DNA of 64,000 nt, taken from contig CM060900.1 in NCBI GenBank assembly GCA_030762935.1, forward strand, positions 388,974,132-389,038,131. Direction: 5' to 3'. Each line of letters opens with the position of its first letter. Position 1 is the first letter of the stretch. The position numbers and the translations under genes were made by a program. The DNA is from Hymenopus coronatus (Eukaryota > Arthropoda > Insecta > Mantodea > Hymenopodidae). Positions 34,225 to 44,344 of the stretch are shown piece by piece. The notes beneath the pieces are model-generated. The model was not told the DNA's origin, did not search any database, and saw only the letters and a list, made by a program, of their open reading frames with translations.

Positions 34225-34542
34225 GTATCAGGTGGTCCGACTGCCCCGTAATTGACGTGCGCAGATATACCCTTATGCGCTACAAGAGCTGCAGAAATCA
34301 ACGGATATATTTTAAGTTAAAACCGCTTAATGGGTAATGGCGTGAGCGTCCTTAGTTTTAACCCTCTTGCTTATCAGCGGAGACGGTGAGTGGGTCACGC
34401 TCAATGATAGGAGTAAAACAAGGGTCACTCACGCCAGTTTCTCACTGACCGGTCGTAACTTGAAATAGCAACTCCTATAATGCATAAAGGAATATTTACA
34501 CGCGTCAAATACTAGGCAGTTGAGCCCCCTGGTATACTTTAC
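34225..34542. mobile_element. MITE M1, full length
   Basis: Inverted terminal halves: the left reads CAGGTGGTCCGACTGCCC ... 'tgacgtgcgcagatat', 'ttatgcgctacaagagctgc'. The right is its reverse complement with changes ('gcataaaggaatatttaca', 'cgcgtcaaatactaggcag', 'ttgagccccctgg'). GTAT lies directly outside both ends and may be a 4-bp target duplication. The length is about 315 bp, without coding capacity. Related pieces lie at 12030, 38250 and 44345. The superfamily is not assignable by eye. Confidence 0.85.
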
Positions 34543-34847
34543 AGCTTGGACATACATAAAAATAACAGACACTGAGTTGGTTTTCGGCCATTGAAGGGCT
34601 GTTAAAATGTCCACGTTACTGAAAACAAATTACACTTCTGCAACGTTAATTTAAGGGCGTAGTAACATTTGAAACGGGCATATGTTAATGAAACTATAGA
34701 TTTTCAGGAAATACAGAATCCCGCTTTGTTAACAGCATAGATATAGCACAGCATTAGCTATAGCTTCACGATTTTATGTTTTCAAACTAGCAAGTCTATC
34801 TTTATTCCAATTTTAGAGGCTGTAATACTTCAAAGCTTTGCTTTTTT
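34543..34847. other. intronic spacer, nothing recognised
   Basis: No further supported element. Confidence 0.4.
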
Positions 34848-35321
34848 ACTTTCTCTACACGTATATGTACATAGAGTATAGAGAAGGTTTGTATTACACC
34901 CAACACTTTCATACCGAGATTTCATTGCAAACATATATATTTTATGATCCCCTGGGTCCAAAAACGTTTTTAGAAAAATATCTGTTTGAGTGTGTCTAGA
35001 CAGTAAAGCTCCACAAATAAAATACCGTCTCTCAAGAATACGATACGCAGATTTTCCCCCATCCGAAACTACCCCTTACATGGAAAATATTTTGAAAATG
35101 TTGTTTCTTTCACAAAAGGCTGAAACGACTTTTATTAACATACCGTATTTTACTCATTTTTACATTATAAATAAAATGTTTATCTTGAACTTTTTGTGAA
35201 TAGATTCTGAAGGGCTATTCATTCTCAATTAATTTGACTGAATTTTGCATAACTAGTAAACCATAAGAGATAGATAAAAACTTACTACACAAAACGGCTG
35301 ACTAGCTAAAACACATAATTT

Positions 35322-35480
35322 ATGATACATACATACATACATACATACATACATACATACATACATACATACATACATACATACATACATACATACATAA
35401 TACATACATACATAATACATATATACATAATACATACATACATACATACATACATACATACATACTTACATACATACATT
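35322..35480. repeat. (CATA)n microsatellite, left array
   Basis: Long near-perfect CATA/TACA run with a few phase shifts near 35398-35430, where AATA interrupts. Confidence 0.95.
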
Positions 35481-35536
35481 TTTTTTTTTTTGGTAGTGTT
35501 TAACGCCCGCTTTAACTACTAATGGCACCGCAGGCG
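35481..35536 (-). mobile_element. SINE A 3' tail fragment within CATA array
   Basis: Plus-strand T11, 'ggtagtgtttaacgcccgc', 'tttaactac', 'ggcaccgcaggcgg' is the reverse complement of the SINE A tail only. Both sides are CATA repeat, so a 5'-truncated SINE A inserted into the array and was flanked by duplicated CATA. Confidence 0.88.
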
Positions 35537-35690
35537 GTACATACATACATACATACATACATACATACATACATACATACATACATACAGACAGACATAC
35601 AGTCAGACAGACAGACAGACAGACATACATACATACATACACACATACATACATACATATTTATTTATTTATTGCAAAATTTACCATTTC
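35537..35690. repeat. (CATA)n/(CAGA)n microsatellite, right array
   Basis: CATA units are interrupted by CAGA/CAGT variants at about 35588-35625, then CATA and TTTA units. Confidence 0.95.
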
Positions 35691-36414
35691 CAAGATATTC
35701 CTGTTATTGGTTTAAATTGTAAACTATGTAGCTTTTTTAAAACCGGGTTACCTATCTTGTCATTTCTATTTTGTTTACTGCTGTATTTGCAGCGTGAACC
35801 AAGCTTCGATTGTTCACATATGTAGCGACCGGCTTTTAAAATATTTGACTATCTCGATTCGCATGGTATGGGTAGAAGAATACACTTTTGTAAGAATGGT
35901 TAGTTTTCAGAAAGGGTAAAGAAAGTCATATGAATGGAACGCATCAGATATTTCATATAAGTTTTGACAACGGTTGGTTCCAATTAGTTTGCGGAGATAT
36001 TAAAAAAACGGAGTAGATTTTAAACACAAATATGAGAATTTCTCTTCCATATTATGACTGACAAAAAGAAAGATATGTTCTAAATAGAATGGTGCTATAC
36101 TTTTTGGAAAGGAGCTGTAATGAACAATGAACATTTTTGTACTTAACCTGTAACAAGCATTATGCAAAATGACTTTTTAGATCCCAAAGATTTTTATGCA
36201 ACGCACATGCGGTTCCTTTGAGCTTATCTGTAGTTTTATCTTAGGCTTTATAGGCATTTACAAATAAAAATATCGAGATCATTAGAGTGAGCAAAGAATT
36301 CTTATCACGTTCAACTTTGTAATACTTCAGGTAACGACCGCTCCCGGGTTTAACAACTCTTGCGTTCAGAAAACCGAAAGTATTAACAAAGTAAGAGCAA
36401 GTTTAAGTACTTAC

Positions 36415-36543
36415 ACTGAACTCGAAGAAGCACTCTCTTGCTAATAGAAGGTGGCACTCCATTGGACGCGATGCATAGATATGCGCCCATATGTAGTCGA
36501 CTCACTTTAGTGATATGGAGTACCTCACCATCTACCACATTCA
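36415..36543 (-). CDS. DIP/lachesin-like Ig protein, exon (end of an Ig domain)
   Basis: This 129-bp minus-strand exon has acceptor TTTTTGTTACAG and donor GTAAGTAC. It is phase 1 on both sides (2 nt, 42 codons, 1 nt). It encodes NVVDGEVLHITKVSRL, then HMGAYLCIASNGVPP and SISKRVLLRVQ, with the final T giving Phe when joined to 33156. These are the E to G strands of an Ig domain: LHITKVSRLHMGAYLC carries the Y-x-C with the second disulfide Cys, and ASNGVPPSISKR is a signature of DIP and lachesin second Ig domains. The protein is expected to be a secreted or membrane-tethered adhesion molecule. The upstream exon with the first half of this Ig domain was not found. Confidence 0.92.
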
Positions 36544-36598
36544 CTGTAACAAAAATAAAACACTTTGTGAGCTTATCGGCTTAAGTTAGGTTTTCTTT

Positions 36599-36937
36599 TA
36601 CATTCTCTAGCATGTATGTGCAATGCACATGGTAGAAGAGAAAGTACTGTATTGCATTAAAAACTCTATAGCCATATTTTACCGGAAATGCAAGTTTTAG
36701 GGTCCCCTGAATCTTAAAGGCATTACTAGAAAACGTTCCTTGAGTGTGTCTGTGTTTGTCTGTACAGCATAACTAAAAAACGAAAAACCAAACTTGGTAT
36801 ATAAGTTTAGTATATTCCAAGGATGCGAAACTAAGATTTTCCGGGTAATCCCCCACCCCCAGCTATCATTTACGTGGAATATTTTTTTGAAAAGTTTGTT
36901 TTCTCAAAAATGGCTCTAAAGAATTTGATATTTAAGA

Positions 36938-36983
<46 letters not shown>

Positions 36984-37005
36984 TAATAACAATAATATAT
37001 ATTAG

Positions 37006-37053
<48 letters not shown>

Positions 37054-37170
37054 ATTTATTCTAAACGATGTACTGAAGTGGATTTTAATTTTGGAATAGC
37101 CCATAAAGACCTCTTTATTCTGGATGACTTTTATGTAAATGGTAAACTGTCACCTCATAAGAGGCGGTTC
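36599..37170 (+). repeat. repeat H5, copy 4
   Basis: It starts with hairpin 'cattctctagcatgtatgtg' ... 'agaagagaaagtactg', then 'ataactaaaaaacgaaaaac', 'caaacttggtatataag', 'attccaaggatgcgaaac', 'cccccacccccagct', 'tttacgtggaa', and ends near 'cacctcataagagg'. It begins only 55 bp upstream (gene sense) of the exon at 36415-36543. Confidence 0.82.
36940..37052. repeat. (ATA)n followed by (ATT)n, self-complementary
   Basis: An ATA array (about 36940-36995) and an ATT array (about 37008-37050) are separated by 'tatatattagatt' and can pair as a long hairpin. The pair sits inside H5 copy 4, where copy 2 has 'attaaagatatttacattac'. Confidence 0.92.
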
Positions 37171-37652
37171 CCAAGCTTGGCTGTTATTCAAGGACAGTGT
37201 AAATAGACGGAGAAAGGTAACATATTTTCCACTTCAACTCTGGAACCTTCATATTTTACAGAATAAAACCACTACTTAGATTCACAAGTAGTAAAAAAGT
37301 AAATTTCACCTGTCAATATCCGCAAATAACTAGTTTTTTAATTTTGAAAATCCCTGTTCTTTTTTAACTTTAGAGATTATACCCATTTTAAATAAAAACA
37401 TTAAGGTCCCTTAAAAAAATATATGAGTGCACTTAGTGTTTCACTTTATTACTATTTATTATTAATGTTATCATTATAATTATTATTATTATTGTAAAAT
37501 GTTTTCCAGAATAACAATAATACACGAGGTATTCATAACGTAGAGCATAGAACCATTAAAGCAGGGAATACAGTGAAATGTTACCTACCATCGTGTTTGC
37601 TTGTTTTCGTTATAACACTTTGATCTTTTGATTTCTTTGTTGGGTAAGATGC

Positions 37653-37654
<2 letters not shown>
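37171..37654. other. nothing recognised
   Basis: Short ATT-rich patches near 37445-37500; otherwise no feature. Confidence 0.45.
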
Positions 37655-37700
<46 letters not shown>

Positions 37701-37874
37701 GGAGTAATAATAATAATAATAATAATGATGTTGATAATAATAACAATAACGATAACGCTAACAACAATAATAGTACTACTACTACTGCTACTACTACTAC
37801 TACTACTAATAATAATAATAATAATAATAATAATGTTGATAATAATAACAATAACGATAACGCTAACAACACTA

Positions 37875-37917
<43 letters not shown>

Positions 37918-37978
37918 TGATAGTAATAATAGTAATAGTAAAAATAATAAAAATAACAATAATAAGACAATGAAACAC
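37655..37978. repeat. compound AAT/ACT/AAC trinucleotide array
   Basis: It is dominated by AAT with ACT and AAC/GAT variants. A 37-bp segment (GTTGATAATAATAACAATAA ... GCTAACAACA) occurs twice, at 37730 and 37835, showing a 105-bp internal duplication. The open frames of about 120 codons on both strands are repeat artefacts (poly-Asn, poly-Ile, poly-Leu). Confidence 0.95.
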
Positions 37979-38249
37979 TAGGTGCGCTATGCATGGTTTT
38001 GTTACGATGCCTTAATGTTTTGATTTAATCCTACAGTGGGTCTAATCTCTTAAGCTATATAAGAACAGCGTATTATAGAATTATAGAGATAGTTATTGGC
38101 GGATATTTATAGGTGAAATATGCCTTTAGTTACTTGTGAATCTAAAAGGTGATGTTATTCTCTAAAAATAAACGCTCTGTAATTGAAGTGGAAAACATGT
38201 TAACCTTCTCCGTGTGTTTACACTGTTCTTTTATATCATCACGGACTAT
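37979..38249. other. nothing recognised
   Basis: No supported feature. Confidence 0.4.
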
Positions 38250-38446
38250 AGTGCAAGCCCGCAACCGTCTCCCAATGAGCGCTATTCCCTCATCGTTTAC
38301 GCTGTGATGCAAGAGGAGAAGAGCAAAGGTCACTTTTGCTTACAACGCCACTGTCCGGTGTATGCTTGGTTTAACCCATGTTGTTCTGGAACTTTTATAA
38401 TACATAAAGGATTATCTGCACATGCTTAATACAGCGCCGTTGCACC
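38250..38446. mobile_element. MITE M1, partial diverged copy
   Basis: 'caatgagcgctattccctca' parallels 'cattgagcgtgacccactca' of the reference copy (reverse strand). 'tataatacataaaggattat', 'ctgcacatgcttaatacagc', 'gccgttgcaccacct' matches its right terminal half. The left terminus is missing or unrecognisable. Confidence 0.65.
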
Positions 38447-39664
38447 ACCTCGAATAATCAAGATAACAGCACAATTTTTATTCGCCGAACAATTTCTGTA
38501 AACTGAACTCCTTAATAGAAACACAGTGCAGAGACTCAACAATTCTGTATAGACTGAATGACATCGCATAAAAATTTCAATCAAAATACTCATAAGTTCA
38601 ATTGTAATGGTAGAGGCTGAGAACAAAACCAACAGTTTCTATAATAATTAAAATTTGGGAATTTTATGATGCCGCAACTTTAGATAAGAAACCCTCGAAA
38701 TTTGTAATAACTGGTTTTGTTCAATATTGGTATTTTAAGTGCACCAAATTTCTAAATATAATATTTTCAATGAAAATCGGATATTTCCGTAACACACAAG
38801 TAACAATTCTACTTGTTTGTTTGGTATCACATTCGGACACTTTTTTACTAACGTGTTACTATCCAAATCTGGTCAGGTTCTCGTGCTTGTAAATCTGTTC
38901 TTTCTTTAATGCAGTTACTTTCTCGGAGATGAAATTCTATCAGTAGACCTCACTGCTTTTCCCCGAGCGATTCCTCCTTCATTGGCTCATTAATGAAAGG
39001 AAACACGATGTTATTAATTCAGCTTGATGTTAGGTAAATGCTTATCAAGGGAGTGGATAGCAAAAACACAACAGTGAGATAGTTGGACTGATATTAAATT
39101 GTAGCATTAAAAAGAAAAGTGTGGGACGCAAAGCAGACTCTGCAAGGAATCTTTAAACAAATTAAAACACTTAACACTTTGAATCATGGTGTTCAAAGAT
39201 TAAAGTGGAAGAGCACAGTATTTGACATTTGTCCATTAATTTAGGTGCAATGATCCGACTCATCTCGGCAAGCATCAGAGGCCCTCTTTCTCACAATAAT
39301 AAGTACTATGTTCCAAAGCAACTTTTGCTGTTATAACAATATGAAGATTCATAATATGCTATATGAACACACAAGAACCTACAGAATACACTTTTATGTT
39401 TCACCTAACTATGAAAAAAATGGCATTTTGATTAACCTAAGAACGTAATTATTTTCACTGTGCTACATTATTAAATCAGTTGTATATAAAGAAAATCGGG
39501 AGGATTGAATAGGTCATGAGGCAGCATCCGTAGCGGTAACAACGAAAGAATATATATGTCCTCAGGTGGGGAAGAGGAACAGAAGCTTTGAGATTTTAAA
39601 GCAAATACCTATAAAGAAAGGACAACATTAATGAGCATTTATTTTAACTTTCAAAGTACCAAGC
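38447..39664. other. nothing recognised
   Basis: AT-rich, no supported gene or repeat copy. Confidence 0.45.
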
Positions 39665-40085
39665 GAAGTGGGGCCACGGTAACTTGAGCGACTCACATTC
39701 TAGAGGCTGCTAGTTCGATCCACGTCAACTGCGCACTCTTACTTGTTTTTTTTTTTTTTTTTTCTATCGTGATTCCCCCTTGTTACTTAGGTAAAGCTGC
39801 GGTGCTTAGATCCAGGACTTCCTTTCCATCGTTTCACTTCATGTTATTTCCTGGTCATATTTCAGGTGTGTACCTCTCGGCTCGCGGTGTGTGGTAGTGC
39901 TGGCAGGTGGCGCGCCGATCATGTCTTTTGTGAATGCTGTTCTCTCTATTGGGTTAGGTGCTGTCCTCGAGGAATCGAGGAGGTTTGGTTTGCCGAGTCC
40001 CGGAACTCGTGGTGTTGGCGGCTACATTGCGCTCCTGGCGTCGAGATGAAGAACCATTGGACAATCTCTTAGGCGCTTCCACGTG
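39665..40085 (+). mobile_element. SINE C-type copy
   Basis: The head 'agtggggccacggtaac', 'gagcgactcacattctagag', box B 'ctagttcgatcca' parallels 3890-4345. A T18 run (39746-39763) interrupts it. The body is GC-rich ('ggcaggtggcgcgccgatc', 'gtcccggaactcgtggtg', 'gcgctcctggcgtcgagatg'). A SINE A copy follows immediately. Confidence 0.65.
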
Positions 40086-40089
40086 ACAC

Positions 40090-40305
40090 CTCTTTTATAG
40101 TGTTTAATGCCCACTTTTACTACTGTGGCACCGCAGGCGCTGTCACTGATGATACATGGAATGGTTGGTGGAATGTGATGTCGGGGGAAGCCGGAGAACT
40201 TTGCGTCACTTTGTCCACCACAAATATCACGTGTGGTTGCTTGGAATCGAATCCGTGCCGAGATGCGAGTATCCTAACTATTCGGCCATGGCGTGGCCAC
40301 ACGCG
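40090..40305 (-). mobile_element. SINE A copy
   Basis: The plus strand shows the reversed tail 'tagtgtttaatgcccac', 'tttactactgtggcaccgc', then 'ggaagccggagaac', 'tttgtccaccacaaatatcac', the box B complement 'aatcgaatccgtgcc' and head complement 'ctattcggccatggcgtggcc'. It is complete from tail to head. Confidence 0.88.
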
Positions 40306-40609
40306 TGACCTTGTGAGCGTCTGTGGTTTCCTCCCTCATGTTCTCCTTTTTCTCCTGGGGTTTTGTTAACGTGCCATAGATCTACATACATAGGGCTGAG
40401 TGCGTGAGGTGCCCCCCCCCCCCGTCATTCTCTAACTTTATGTTTACCTTTACGTGCAAAGTTAAACAATAGCAGTGGTTACTGATTTAAAACATTCGCT
40501 GCGTTTAAAAAACATTACAGCATTTTCAGCTTTTCAGAAACAGGAAAGAAACCTAGCATTCTGTAGATAACAGACGTTCCTTTAAACTTGCGATAAGTGC
40601 AGGCTGCCT
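40306..40609. other. spacer with C-run at 40411-40423
   Basis: A run of 13 C is the only distinctive feature. Confidence 0.5.
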
Positions 40610-40830
40610 CCGTGGTCGGGTGTTCAGCTAGCTGGCTAGTCACAAGGAGGTCCAGGGTTCGATTTTCTTTGATCAAAATCATTACCTATCCCCCACAGAG
40701 GCTGAAAGCATGTATATGTGGGGGAATGTGAGTATGCTTGAGAAAAAGATCATAACGATTAAAACTTAACGTTAAAGAACCTACAGTCAACGAGCTGTTT
40801 CCAAAGCCCAGGTATGACATAGATGTTAAG
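40610..40830 (+). mobile_element. possible tRNA-derived SINE (G)
   Basis: Head 'ctgcctccgtggtcggg', 'ttcagctagctggctagtc', box B 'agggttcgatttt', then an internal inverted repeat of 'tatcccccacag' against 'tgtgggggaat', and 'gttaaagaacctacagtc'. Single copy in this window. Confidence 0.55.
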
Positions 40831-43039
40831 TGGGGATACATAAATGAAACAATTAAAAAAAGTAAGTGCTGAATGAAGCAAGGATGTAAAGAGATTACTG
40901 GAGAAAGAGTTTAGTAAAAACCGGAAACAAAATCGAACATTATATTTCTATGATATAATCAGCACAGACAAATTCAAAAGATAGTGGTTATTATACCTGT
41001 CTCAGATGTTTGAAACAAGCGCTTATGTGCTACCGACTGCCAATAACACAATAACTGTAAGGAGCAGCGCCAGAAGAAGCCATAGAATTCGCAATAGAAG
41101 TAACTGACGTTATAAAATACGCTTTATTTCATTAGCCTACTTATCTACATGATCACTCCTCACAAAATTTCCTACGTTCTCTGTTGTTAAATCTTTAAGT
41201 CATTTAACCATCTAAACATTTTACTCTTTGGCTGACTAATTCTGCGTATTACTGTTTCATTTCTCATTCCCAGTATTGCCGTTTTCAGAATTGGCCATTT
41301 AGATTTCTGAACATTCCAATTCTCATAAACAGACCCTTGGTGTAATCAGGCTATTCGTTACTGAGTTTCCCGGAACCTACTTACTCTCGCTACTCTGGCA
41401 GCTAGCTAATTGCTTTCTGCAACATATCTTGCCTTATTAATGACGAATTTTGTTCGTGTTTTAGGTTGTGTTTTAATATATATGACATTCACTGTAGCTA
41501 TTTCTTTATTTCCCCAGACTTTATTTATAAAACAACTATTTATTTAATATAATCATTCCTGTATCAGGGTTTATATATATTACTGATTTGTTTCTCTATG
41601 TTCTCTCTATATTAGGTAGGACTATTTTCAGAGAAAGATAATTAGTGAGAAAGATATGAATTAAATGCTGTGATTAAATAATTTTGCTAAGTTTAAACTT
41701 ATTGTTTAAATCATCTAAAGGAAAAATGTTGTCATATATAATTTATCTTTGTCAAGTTTTTATTTTTCCCATTTGAAGTCTTTTTGAATTGAAATGTTTA
41801 TTGTTGGTTACACCCTTCTCAAAGTGCGAAATAATATGTTTTAAATAGCATTATTTGTGAAGTTTTAGCATATAGCAAATAACATAAATCTGTGTTACGA
41901 TAAACTTTGAAAAATTATTTTGTTTATGTAATTTACTATCAGATACGAGTACAAAGTCTGATTAAAGTCGAAATTGTCAACTCTATAAAAGAAAATCAAA
42001 TACTTCCAAAAATGTTTTTACTTGGAAAATATAAACAAAGGGTATGAAAAAATTAATATTGAGACTGTGACTGTAGCATTAACAGGCGTTAAGCATAAAA
42101 ATATCTGCCATAATCGAGTCAAGCTAAGGCTCACTATAGTTTTTCTGCTTCCTGGAAAAAAACGTTGTTTTGAAAATAAGCGCTTTTGTTCGCAACCTTC
42201 ATTATTACAAAATTTAGAACCCAGGCTGATAATAACGTGCAGTCTAGATTAATAGAGTACCTTATCCCCTTAAGGGATATACGTTTTTAACCTCCATGTT
42301 TATTACAAATACAACAAAATGGACCAATATTTGCATCTCTTGTAGTACAGAGTTCCGCTGGAGTTGAAACAGCAGCGATCAGCCGACTGCGTCAGCACGC
42401 ACATAATTTATACATGCCATTCATATTTTACATATATCCCGAACCCCAATTAGCTCCACTAATGCCTGCATTAGCGTTAAAATGCAGATACATGTAAATG
42501 CTTAAAAATCCCACCAGTTTCCATTTCAGGTTTTAAAGAAGCGAACGCCTGGTATTACAAACATTTGAATGGATAAAATATTTTACAGGTTTAAAATCTC
42601 TTCTGAGCCTAGTTTTAGGCAGTTTTCCGTTTTGCGAAGATGTTTACAATTTAATTAAAGCATACTGCAACATGGTTTGTTACATTTTATGCTATAGGTA
42701 TTGATTCAAGATATTTTCAAAACTCTCTTCAACGTAACACTTAGCATTAGATGTTATATGTTTATGATCTTCAGAGCGATTGTAAATATTTGAAGCGCCA
42801 AAATTGAGTAAAAATTTAGTGTGTGCAAACTGGATTGGTAAAATAAATACTGAAGCTGTAACAGAAGAATTGGATGAGGGAAAGTAATTCTAAAATTAAT
42901 CAGGAAGTGTAAAACTAATTGGAACACTAGACGAGAAGAATTGGCTTACTAAAATTACACTGAAAGAAATTAACTATTGCAAAACGTTTTGGGACAGGAG
43001 AAAGTATAAAATCTGTACCTATTTACCCTCATTTTATAT
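40831..43039. other. long AT-rich stretch, nothing recognised
   Basis: No repeat match, exon-like block or domain was seen. Confidence 0.45.
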
Positions 43040-43307
43040 AGCGCTTACACTCCCTAGAACTTAAAAACAGCGCCAAGGATCAGACGTCTGTTGAGGAGCA
43101 GAGGTTCTGCTTCAGAGAGCAGCCAGGATGGGTGATCAGCCCCATGTCTGGTACGAAAGTGTGGAGGTCGGTGATTTAAATTACAATGAATTGTATTACA
43201 GGAAACATGTTAAGGTATAATTGGTGGAATGAATGGCACAGAATCCGGAGAGCCTGGAGAAAACCCATCCAGACGCGCCTTCATGTACCACTAATACCAC
43301 ATGCGGT
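43040..43307 (-). mobile_element. SINE E copy
   Basis: 'ggatcagacgtctgttgagg', 'agcagaggttctgcttcag', 'aggatgggtgatcag', 'catgtctggtacgaaagtg' and 'tggtggaatgaatggcac' match 27440-27725 in order. The 5' end, up to a form of 'gggttttctcc', is SINE A-like. Confidence 0.8.
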
Positions 43308-44344
43308 TCCAAAATATCAAATGCTAAACGATATTAAGGTAACTAACACATAGGCGGAGGCAAAGAGGAAAACAATAACAAGAAAGAATGGAAGTAGCTA
43401 GGTTTCTATTAAAGAGGCTGTTCTAGGGCAAATATTTATGGTGAATGATTCATAGGCCGATGGCGTCTCAAATATAGTTATAGTGTTGGACAATATTAGT
43501 GCAATATTGTAGAGGTAAATGCCTTTCTTAGCATTCAGTTTATTTTTCTTTGCTTGAAAGCTGTTTAGCTGTCACTTCCTACGGAGTTTGCAGTCGGTGT
43601 TTCTGTGAAATTTCATGCAAAACACATCTTTCTTGACATGAATAAGAATTCGGTGAATTCTGTTTCTTTTTCCAGTTGTGAATGTCACTTCAATAATGTA
43701 ATATAGTTCAACTATCACTGAGTTCACTTAGTTCACGCTATCACTTCACTTATATTATCTAGTTCAACGTATTTACCTAGTTCACACTGTCACTTCACTT
43801 CCTACGCGATGTGGAGGAGCATTGAAATGCGCGTATAGCAGCGATGGTTCACTGGCTGGGGTGTCATACACAAATAATGTGTACTTATAAAGCTTTTTAG
43901 ATATAACGTGCTGCGTTTAATTTTCAATATACTCCTTTTATGTTTTAAAATTATTCCTCTGAAGCTTCTCCTGGTCTCTAGATTTGATCTCAGTTATGCG
44001 TTCAGAGCCACTAAATCAATAAACAAGTTTTATATTTCCCGGAACAGCTAATTAGGTATGAAAAATCCAGCTCTATTTCACTTGAAAGGATTAATTCCTG
44101 AAATGGATGTGTACGAGATAATTGTTAATGCTATCAGGTAGCGTTCTTTATATTAGGTATTCCTCAGAGCCAGCGAATCCTCCTTTATGCTTAAAGTATG
44201 CTTAAGTGCATAAAGTAAATAATAAAACGAAGGGCTCGCATAAATTTAAGGCACATCTTCATAAAATAATCATCCTACAAAGTAGTTCCTTTTATATAAA
44301 GCACCTACAGATGAGCATGAGCCATAATATCACTTTTAAAATAA
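43308..44344. other. no gene; short tandem 'agttcac/tcacttcact' patch 43710-43805
   Basis: Words such as 'ctagttcaacg', 'ctagttcacactgtc' and 'tatcacttcactta' recur within 43710-43805, a short irregular direct repeat. Nothing else is recognised. Confidence 0.5.

Larger units (their letters stand above)
34848..36000 (+). repeat. repeat H5, copy 3, expanded by CATA arrays
   Basis: The terminal hairpin (CTTTCTCTACACGTATAT ... GTATAGAGAAGG) is followed by the family blocks 'ccccttacatggaaaat' and 'accataagagatagat'. At 'cataatttatgatacata', where copy 2 reads 'cataatttatgtcacat', a CATA array takes over (35322-35690). H5 sequence resumes near 35690 and ends about 36000 with 'ggttccaattagtttgc'. 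Confidence 0.8.
33157..36414 (-). other. GT-AG intron of the DIP-like gene
   Basis: The donor is at 36414 (CAGT|GTAAGTAC on the minus strand) and the acceptor at 33157. Both splice sites fit the consensus and join two phase-1 exons. The 3258-bp intron holds a SINE D, a tandem duplication, a full MITE M1, an H5 repeat and CATA arrays. The SINE D is about 125 bp from the acceptor. Confidence 0.88.

Noticed and set aside
35322..35690. CRISPR-like regular repeat
   Set aside because: It is a simple CATA tetranucleotide array with a SINE fragment in it, in a eukaryotic genome.
37585..37981. Open frames of 117-124 codons on both strands
   Set aside because: They are single-residue runs from a trinucleotide array, not protein.
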